From PHAA01 sp964584415 (GTDB taxonomy: Bacteria > Bacillota > Syntrophomonadia > Syntrophomonadales > Syntrophomonadaceae): a stretch of DNA of 6,073 nt. The stretch lies in assembly GCA_964584415.1 (NCBI GenBank), contig CAZOZX010000121.1:1-6073 (forward strand), written 5' to 3'. The position numbers were made by a program, and so were the translations under genes. Positions 1-4,539 of the stretch are shown piece by piece. The notes beneath the pieces were generated by a model. It was not told the DNA's origin and ran no database searches. It saw nothing but the letters and a program-made list of their open reading frames with translations. Positions within the stretch are counted from its first letter, which is position 1; each line of letters begins with the position of its first letter.

Positions 1-75
1 AATGTCTCGATCAAAGTGGTTAAGATCATCCAGAGCTATGCGAAGATAATCGATAAGGTGGTATGGGGGAAATAG
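1..75 (+). CDS. 3' end of an unidentified gene (last 24 codons)
   Basis: Frame 1 is open from the window edge to a TAG stop at 73-75 and encodes a C-terminus reading NVSIKVVKIIQSYAKIIDKV followed by VWGK. The segment alternates hydrophobic and charged residues and could form one amphipathic helix. I do not recognise the family. The AG of the stop codon is also the first two bases of the heptamer array that follows, so the array may have set or shortened the C-terminus. The evidence for coding is only the open frame and its plausible composition, so confidence is moderate. Confidence 0.5.
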   Translation, partial: NVSIKVVKIIQSYAKIIDKVVWGK

Positions 76-178
76 GTGATAGGGATTAGGTGATAGGGAT
101 TAGGTGATAGTGGATAGTGGATAGGTGACAGGTTATAGGTTATAGGTTATAGGTTATAGGTGATAGATGAAAGTGGAC
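74..178. repeat. Heptamer tandem repeat array (AGGTGAT / AGGTTAT family)
   Basis: The stretch parses without a phase break into 7-base units beginning at 74. AGGTGAT and AGGGATT alternate (74-108), then AGTGGAT twice (109-122), AGGTGAC (123-129), four identical AGGTTAT copies (130-157), AGGTGAT (158-164), and decaying units AGATGAA and AGTGGAC. Most units end in T and begin with AG, so TAG recurs every 7 bases. Since 7 is not a multiple of 3, all three forward frames are closed within about 21 bases. Higher-order structure is visible: a 14-base dimer is repeated exactly at 74-87 and 88-101, and the AGGTTAT run looks like a recent slippage expansion. Function is unknown. Confidence 0.85.
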
Positions 179-221
179 CAGAACAAACATTCGTTTCTCT
201 TCTCCTGGGTGCCCTGTTTTG

Positions 222-230
222 TGATATAAT
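222..230 (+). promoter_or_regulatory. Extended -10 promoter (TGATATAAT)
   Basis: A perfect TATAAT hexamer at 225-230 is preceded by TG one base upstream, giving the TGnTATAAT extended -10 element. No good TTGACA-like -35 box lies 16-18 bases upstream, which is common for extended -10 promoters. A transcript would begin near 237 and cross both large inverted repeats before reaching the VanZ-family gene at 537, leaving a 5' leader of about 300 bases. No second, closer promoter was convincing. The match is by eye only. Confidence 0.45.
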
Positions 231-272
231 ACCTGGAGTGGCTGGCCGTTATCGGCAAACGTTCTGAAAAAA

Positions 273-375
273 GGATTACTCAATTACTCAAGATTACCCA
301 TTTTCAGAAACTCCCTATATATTTTTTTATAGAATACTTCTTAAAAAGTGGGTAATTAGGGTAATTAAGTAATCT
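273..375. repeat. Large imperfect inverted repeat 1 (GGTAAT-type arms)
   Basis: The left arm (273-300) and right arm (349-375) are reverse complements with a few mismatches and one length difference. Pairing can extend inward through TTTT (301-304) and AAAA (344-347). Each arm is itself iterated with a 9-base period. The left arm reads GATTACTCA, ATTACTCAA, GATTACCCA from 274. The right arm reads GGGTAATTA twice exactly (350-367), then AGTAATC. The AT-rich loop contains TCAGAAACT (304-312) and a nested CTATA/TATAG pair (315-319 and 328-332). Six T's follow the structure when read leftwards on the minus strand, but no minus-strand gene leads into it. It may be an RNA hairpin in the leader of the downstream gene, a cruciform, or a small non-autonomous element. 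Confidence 0.8.
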
Positions 376-405
376 AAAAAAAGAAGAAGATAATTGTTTA
401 GAAAA

Positions 406-510
406 GTGTTACCCTGTTACCCTTATTACCCTAAATCAGAAACTTTTCTTATATAGATTCTATATATAAATACTTTTAGAAAAAGGGTAACAACGGTAAC
501 AAGGTAACAA
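406..510. repeat. Large imperfect inverted repeat 2 (GGTAAC-type arms)
   Basis: The arms at 406-432 and 484-510 are reverse complements at 23 of 27 positions without gaps. The left arm carries TTACCC at 409, 417 and 426. The right arm carries GGTAAC at 486, 495 and 503. The spacings of 8 then 9 on the left are mirrored as 9 then 8 on the right. The loop has TCAGAAACT (436-444) and a 17-base palindrome, TATATAGA-T-TCTATATA (450-466). The right arm ends 26 bases before the VanZ-family ATG, leaving the start region unpaired. The unit matches inverted repeat 1 in plan and in shared landmark words, offset by 132-137 bases. Confidence 0.8.
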
Positions 511-536
511 ATAGAAAAAGAAGAAGTATAGAAGAG

Positions 537-1025
537 ATGACTGAAGAGGTAAGAAATACATACGATAATAGGTTGCGCCAGAGCTTTCTCTGGCTGCTTG
601 TGTTTTTATGGATGGCGTTGATTTTCACCTTCTCGGCCCGCACCGCTCCGGAGTCCAACGCCCAGAGTGGCAGGGTCATTCGCACTGGGGCGGAATTGGT
701 GGTGCCGGAATTCAAAGAGCTGCCGCCCCCCGAGCAGGAAGATTTTATCGACCGGTGGCAGCATACGGTCCGGAAGTCTGCTCATGGTCTGGCGTTTTTT
801 GTTTTGGGAATTTTATCTGCTCTGGCGGTTTCCCGGTATGCCTGGCCTTTCCCCAAACGCACCCTGGTGTCTCTGCTTATCCCTTTCGCTTATGCAGCCA
901 CTGATGAAATCCACCAGCTATATGTGTCCGGCCGGGCTTTTATGTTTTCTGATATCGGCATTGATGCCGTCGCAGCATCAGTTGGAGTGTTACTGGTGGC
1001 CTTTATTATACGGGGACGTTGTTAG
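537..1025 (+). CDS. VanZ-family membrane protein
   Basis: This 162-residue protein matches the small integral membrane VanZ family. The founding member lies in vancomycin/teicoplanin resistance clusters, but most family members are chromosomal with unknown roles, so resistance should not be assumed. Visible family features are the first hydrophobic helix (about 17-34), ESNAQSG (39-45), RKSAHGLAFFVLG (79-91), and TDEIHQ (122-127) followed by GR (132-133) and two aspartates (139, 143). Hydrophobic segments near 17-34, 83-98, 109-122 and 139-158 give about four membrane passes. Length is normal for the family. The start at 537 gives a charged N-terminus before the first helix. The ribosome site is weak: GAAGAAG at 520-526 lies 10 bases upstream. 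The last codons overlap a dispersed repeat that also occurs upstream of ligD. The gene is convergent with ligD. Confidence 0.9.
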   Translation: MTEEVRNTYDNRLRQSFLWLLVFLWMALIFTFSARTAPESNAQSGRVIRTGAELVVPEFKELPPPEQEDFIDRWQHTVRKSAHGLAFFVLGILSALAVSRYAWPFPKRTLVSLLIPFAYAATDEIHQLYVSGRAFMFSDIGIDAVAASVGVLLVAFIIRGRC

Positions 1026-1049
1026 TTAACAAAAAAGCAAAGGTGTTAC
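1006..1049 (+). repeat. Dispersed repeat, copy at the VanZ-ligD junction
   Basis: This 44-base block reads TTATACGGGGACG, then TTAGTTAAC, then AAGGTGTTAC. The same ordered words occur at 3578-3619 in the same orientation, on the other side of ligD. It overlaps the last six codons and the stop of the VanZ-family gene, so the C-terminal residues (IRGRC) are partly encoded by repeat sequence. A further word, GTGTTACACCGGGG (1044-1056... approximately), echoes GTGTTACACGGGG at 3575-3587. The small symmetric sequences here (TTGTTA/TAACAA at 1019-1032, GGTGTTACACC at 1042-1052) are too weak to call a terminator. Resemblance was judged by eye. Confidence 0.5.
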
Positions 1050-1083
1050 ACCGGGGCAGCACTTCCCAAAGCAACAAGGGGGG

Positions 1084-3549
1084 TTACGTTTTCAAGATGA
1101 GTTTTTTGGCAGTGGCTCTTAAGATTTGCCGGGACTTGTCATAGTCCTGCCAGGGATCATCCTCCCCTTCCAGACGTGGGCCGACGTTGGCAATTTTCCA
1201 ATGGTCGCCACCGGTTAGCAGCGGCAGCTCATCCCAACTGCAGGGCATCGAAATTCCCAGCCCAGCCCGAGCGCGAACGGAAAAGGCTTCCACCGTGGTG
1301 GCGCCGCGGGTATTGCGGTTGAAATCGATATAGATTTTGCCCACCCGGTTGCGGGGGCCGGCTATATCCGTGAAATAGGTCGGTATCACCCGGGCCAGAT
1401 GAGCAGCTACCCCTTTGGCAAAGGCTTTTACCGTTTCCCAATCATCGCGTGGTTTTAGCGGCACCACTATGTGCAAGCCCTTGCCGCCGCTGATCTTCAG
1501 AAAACTCACCAACTGTAATTCCTCCAGCAGGGTCCGGGTTAGGCGGGCGGCTTCCACCATCATCGCCCAGCTGGTTCCTTCTCCCGGGTCCAGGTCAAAA
1601 ATCATCCGATCCGGCTTCTCGATATTACCAACCGCTGCATTCCAAGTATGAAACTCGATCACATTCATCTGGACCGCCCCGATCAATGCCTCCAGGGAGT
1701 CTATTGCCATTAGAGCAGGATGGCCCGGATCAAGAGCAGGGTCCAGCTGTCTTAATCCCGGGATCTTCAATTTACCGCCATGCTTCTGGAAAAACAGTTC
1801 CCCTTCTATTCCCTCCGGGGCTCGCACCACGGATACCGGGCGGTCGCTGAGATACGGCAGGATCCAGCGGGCGGCTGCCGTGTAGTAGTCGACGATATCT
1901 ATTTTCCGCGCCCCGGTGCTGGGATCTACGACCCGGTCCGGATTACTGATCTTCTGGGTGGACGTTGACCCGGTTGGCCGGTTACGGCTCGGGCGGGCGG
2001 TTGGCGGAGGAGCAGATGGTGTGGTTGCGGCAGTCCCCTCCCGGGTGACCAGGCGAGGGTCTTTGTCGGTGCGCAGTCCCTGAAAAGCTCCGTGCCGAAC
2101 CTTGGCCTCCTTGGTCCATTCGGTGAAAGATACCTCCGCCACCAGTTCCGGTTTCACCCAGCGGGCTTGTTTCTCCCCGGGTAGTACTTCCGCCAAAGGG
2201 GACTGGTCAGCGGCCAGGCGCTCCAGCTGTGCCTGGATTGCCCCTCTATTCCTGGCATTGAAACCGGTTCCCACCTTGCCGGCATATTGCAGTTTACCGT
2301 TTTGATCATAAACGCCCAGCAGTAATGACCGGAAGCCGGGGCCAGACCTGGTCGGGGGCGTATAACCAACGACAACGAATTCCTGGCGCTGGGTGCATTT
2401 TAATTTTATCCAGCTGCGCGATCGCCCCGATGTATAAGCGGCGTCTTTTTGCTTGCCCATGATCCCCTCCAATCCCAGGTCGCAAGCACTGCGGAAAATA
2501 TCGGCACTGCCACCGGCAAAACTATCACTGAAGCGCACCCGCGACGTGGTTGTATCCTTTAGAACCCTGGCCAGCAGGATACGGCGAGAAGTCAGGCTCG
2601 CCTCCCGCAAGTCGTAACCGGCGTAATAAGGCAGGTCGAAAACGAAGTATACGATCTCATCAGTGCGCCCGCTTTCGAAAGCTGATTGCAGTGCTCCAAA
2701 ATCGGGAATACCTTTATCCCCCAGGATCACTATCTCGCCATCCAGCCATCCCGGGGCGATTTTCAATTCTTTTAGGGCTGGCACCAGGCTGGCCAGCTTG
2801 GCGGTCCAATCCAGGCCGTTGCGGGTATGGAGGGTCACCGAGTCGTTATCATAGCGGGCCATAATCCGGTAGCCATCGAATTTTATCTCATATATCCATT
2901 CATCTCCGCTGGGCGGCTGATCAACCAGGGTGGCTAATTGCGGGGCCAGCTGGGGAGGAACCGGTCCGGGTATCGCTCCTGATGGCAGGGACATGAACAG
3001 CTCATCGGGTAGGTTGTCGGGCGGATGCGGTTGGGATCCTGCATCCGAACTTGCCTGGACCTGAGCATCGCGTTCTTTGATCAGCAGCCAATCCTTCTTT
3101 TCCCCGCTCTTGGGGTGCATCTGTACCAGGGCCCAGGTTCCCTGTAGCTTTTGCCCGTGCAAGTGGAACTTCAGGTGGCCTTTATTATAGCCCCGGGCGG
3201 GATCTGCGATGGGCTCCCAGGTGCCCCGGTCCCAGATGATCATATCGCCGGCGCCATACTGTTTGGGTGGGATGGTGCCTTCGAAGTCCAGGTATTCCAG
3301 GGGGTGGTCCTCGACGTTGACCGCCAGGCGTTTCTGGCCCGGCTCCAGGCTGGGCCCCTTGGGTACTGCCCAGCTTTTCAGGACCCCGTCCAACTCCAGC
3401 CGCAGGTCATAATGAGTGCTGCGGGCATCATGTTTTTGAATCACGAATCGGAGGGAAGTGTTTTCTGAGCTTTGGCTTCCAGCCGGTTCAGGAGTAGTCG
3501 TGAAGTTTCGCTTCTCTTTATAAGGTGCCAGCGGATCTTTGCTTTTCAT
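1084..3549 (-). CDS. ligD: Multifunctional NHEJ DNA ligase LigD (phosphoesterase-ligase-polymerase)
   Basis: This 821-residue protein seals double-strand breaks with Ku, using ATP. Domain order is phosphoesterase (about 33-160), adenylating ligase with OB fold (about 205-500), a Pro/Ser/Thr-rich linker (about 503-530), and a primase-like polymerase (about 532-815). This is the Pseudomonas-type order, unlike the Pol-PE-Lig order of mycobacteria. Phosphoesterase residues H40, H46, D48, R50, K64, R74, H82 and Y86 sit a constant two positions before those I recall for Pseudomonas LigD, so that domain looks active. Ligase motif I is EIKFDGYR (221-228) with nucleophile K223. R243, E272, EGIMGK (361-366) and WIKLK (380-384) are also present. 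The polymerase has DLDPGE (652-657; metal ligands D652 and D654), SGGKGLH (687-693) and a candidate third aspartate D742. The start follows AGGGAG (3565-3570) by 15 bases, which is rather long. It lies 121 bases after ku and is probably co-transcribed. All three activities appear intact. Confidence 0.97.
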   Translation of the reverse strand: MKSKDPLAPYKEKRNFTTTPEPAGSQSSENTSLRFVIQKHDARSTHYDLRLELDGVLKSWAVPKGPSLEPGQKRLAVNVEDHPLEYLDFEGTIPPKQYGAGDMIIWDRGTWEPIADPARGYNKGHLKFHLHGQKLQGTWALVQMHPKSGEKKDWLLIKERDAQVQASSDAGSQPHPPDNLPDELFMSLPSGAIPGPVPPQLAPQLATLVDQPPSGDEWIYEIKFDGYRIMARYDNDSVTLHTRNGLDWTAKLASLVPALKELKIAPGWLDGEIVILGDKGIPDFGALQSAFESGRTDEIVYFVFDLPYYAGYDLREASLTSRRILLARVLKDTTTSRVRFSDSFAGGSADIFRSACDLGLEGIMGKQKDAAYTSGRSRSWIKLKCTQRQEFVVVGYTPPTRSGPGFRSLLLGVYDQNGKLQYAGKVGTGFNARNRGAIQAQLERLAADQSPLAEVLPGEKQARWVKPELVAEVSFTEWTKEAKVRHGAFQGLRTDKDPRLVTREGTAATTPSAPPPTARPSRNRPTGSTSTQKISNPDRVVDPSTGARKIDIVDYYTAAARWILPYLSDRPVSVVRAPEGIEGELFFQKHGGKLKIPGLRQLDPALDPGHPALMAIDSLEALIGAVQMNVIEFHTWNAAVGNIEKPDRMIFDLDPGEGTSWAMMVEAARLTRTLLEELQLVSFLKISGGKGLHIVVPLKPRDDWETVKAFAKGVAAHLARVIPTYFTDIAGPRNRVGKIYIDFNRNTRGATTVEAFSVRARAGLGISMPCSWDELPLLTGGDHWKIANVGPRLEGEDDPWQDYDKSRQILRATAKKLILKT

Positions 3550-3577
3550 GATAATCCGGTTATGCTCCCTTCCTGTG

Positions 3578-3619
3578 TTACACGGGGACGGGGATAGTTT
3601 AACAGTTATAAGGTGTTAC
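3578..3619 (+). repeat. Dispersed repeat, copy between ligD and ku
   Basis: This 42-base block reads TTACACGGGGACG, then TAGTTTAAC, then AAGGTGTTAC. It matches 1006-1049 in word order and orientation. The two blocks are about 2.57 kb apart and enclose ligD with only 30-40 bases to spare on each side. The copy lies upstream of the ligD ribosome site, inside the likely ku-ligD transcript. GGGGAC words with flanking GTTA/AAC are reminiscent of small dispersed repeats common in Firmicute genomes. That is recollection, not a database match. Confidence 0.5.
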
Positions 3620-3661
3620 GTGTTAGGTTATGCGTTATACAGGGGACATTCTTTGTTCAAC
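3604..3661 (+). repeat. Degenerate heptamers and a partial third dispersed-repeat copy
   Basis: From 3604 the sequence parses into 7-base units AGTTATA, AGGTGTT, ACGTGTT, AGGTTAT and GCGTTAT (3604-3638). One of these, AGGTTAT (3625-3631), is identical to the unit of the array at 130-157. This runs into TTATACAGGGGAC (3635-3647) and then GTTCAAC (3655-3661), a third variant of the dispersed repeat. It ends 10 bases beyond the ku stop codon. A short inverted pair, AACAGT/ACTGTT (3659-3664 and 3667-3672), overlaps the ku stop but has only a two-base loop and no T-run, so it is not called a terminator. Confidence 0.4.
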
Positions 3662-3670
3662 AGTAAACTG

Positions 3671-4513
3671 TTATTTCTTGGTCCGTGCGGTTTTCTTTTT
3701 AGCGGCTGGTTTTTCCTCACCGCTCTTCCGGGCTTGCAGGCTGCGGCGCAGCAGGGCGGTCAGATCGATCACCTCACCCATGGCAGCGGTGTCCGTTTCC
3801 GGTTGAGCCACGGTCTCCAGGTGACCGGTTTGGGCCTTCTCATCAACCAGGACCATTATCTCAGCCTTGAAGGAGTCCTCATATTTGTCCGGCTGCCAGG
3901 GCTCAGTCATAGCCTCCACCAGCTGGCTGGCAATGGATAATTCCTTATCATTCAAATCGCTGGCCACCGGGATGGATAGTTCACCCGCCGGGCGTATCTG
4001 GTCCGGCCACCGCAGCAGCAACAGCAGCAGCCCTGGTCCTTGCGGCATTATCGCGGCCAGGTGCTGTTTGGTGTGGATCACTACTTTGGCAATCCCGATC
4101 CGTCCAGTTCGCACCAGGGACTCCCGCAGCAATGCATAGGCCTTGCCGGAGGGGCCGTCCGGGGCCAGGTAATAGGGACGATCGAAGTAAGTCAGGGGTA
4201 TTTCGGAGGCCAGGGCAAAAGATTCTATCTCCAGGGACTGGGTGCTTTTGGCCAGGTGCAGCTGAATCTCTTCATCGCTTAGGATCACATAATGATCGCG
4301 CTCATAGGCAATCCCCCGGACTATATTTTCCGAGTCGATTTCTTCCCCGGTCTTCTTATTTATGCGTTTGTAGCCCACCGGGTCCATCGACCGCTTGTCC
4401 AGCCAATCGAAGTCAATTCCGGATTCGCTTACCGCGGTATGCATAGTTACCGGGATGTTGACCAGGCCGAAACTGATGACTCCCTTCCAGATTGCGCGCT
4501 TGCCTGCAGCCAT
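3671..4513 (-). CDS. ku: Ku, NHEJ DNA end-binding protein
   Basis: Bacterial Ku is a homodimeric ring that threads onto broken DNA ends and recruits LigD. This 280-residue protein shows the family core: RAIWKGVISFGLVNIPV (6-22), FDWLDKR (35-41), YKRINKKTGEEI (48-59), IVRGIAYERDHYVILSDEEI (64-83), YFDRPYYLAPDG (109-120), KAYALLRESL (124-133) and the HLAAIMPQG segment (151-159). The C-terminal tail (about 256-280) is rich in Lys and Arg, the usual DNA-binding and LigD-stimulating extension. Length is typical. I chose the ATG at 4511-4513 because GGGAGGAG lies 5 bases upstream. An in-frame GTG at 4541-4543 would add MRHIKKGGAK and overlap the upstream stop by four bases, but has no good ribosome site. 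Residues 162-167 are six leucines encoded by a CTG-rich tract (4013-4030). It lies 26 bases downstream of the OLD-like gene, suggesting one transcript. Confidence 0.97.
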   Translation of the reverse strand: MAAGKRAIWKGVISFGLVNIPVTMHTAVSESGIDFDWLDKRSMDPVGYKRINKKTGEEIDSENIVRGIAYERDHYVILSDEEIQLHLAKSTQSLEIESFALASEIPLTYFDRPYYLAPDGPSGKAYALLRESLVRTGRIGIAKVVIHTKQHLAAIMPQGPGLLLLLLRWPDQIRPAGELSIPVASDLNDKELSIASQLVEAMTEPWQPDKYEDSFKAEIMVLVDEKAQTGHLETVAQPETDTAAMGEVIDLTALLRRSLQARKSGEEKPAAKKKTARTKK

Positions 4514-4518
4514 TTTCG

Positions 4519-4526
4519 CTCCTCCC
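4519..4526 (-). promoter_or_regulatory. Strong ribosome binding site of ku
   Basis: On the minus strand this reads GGGAGGAG, 5 bases from the ATG at 4513 (GGAGG core 7 bases away). It decides the ku start in favour of the 280-residue form over the GTG 30 bases upstream. Confidence 0.75.
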
Positions 4527-4539
4527 TTCTTAATATGCC

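Noticed and set aside
265..375. Intrinsic terminator on the minus strand (hairpin followed by six T's)
   Set aside because: The T-run is present when read leftwards, but no minus-strand gene lies upstream of it. The neighbouring VanZ-family gene runs the other way.
273..510. CRISPR-like array
   Set aside because: The repeated words are 6-9 bases apart and arranged as inverted arms of two hairpins. There are no repeat-spacer units of CRISPR size and no cas genes.
476..715. 79-codon minus-strand open frame across the VanZ-family start
   Set aside because: It overlaps the VanZ coding region and the A-rich leader. The hydrophobic tail is only the translation of AAAGAAGAAG-type sequence on the other strand.
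537..1025. Glycopeptide resistance role for the VanZ-family protein
   Set aside because: No vanA, vanH, vanX, vanR or vanS-like gene is in the window, and most VanZ-family proteins occur outside resistance clusters.
1019..1052. Possible terminators between the convergent VanZ-family and ligD genes
   Set aside because: TTGTTA-GT-TAACAA and GGTGTTACACC are short, with loops too small, and no GC-rich stem followed by a T-run on either strand.
2550..2864. 104-codon plus-strand open frame inside ligD
   Set aside because: It is antisense to the ligase domain with its conserved motifs and has no independent coding evidence.
3634..3660. Possible ligD promoter on the minus strand, TTGAAC and TATAAC
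   Set aside because: The spacer is only 15 bases, both boxes lie in repeat sequence, and operon read-through from ku explains expression equally well.
3539..3940. 133-codon plus-strand open frame across the ku-ligD gap and ku 3' end
   Set aside because: It is mostly antisense to the Ku C-terminus. Apparent hydrophobic runs come from complementing Lys/Arg and Leu codons. No family is recognised.
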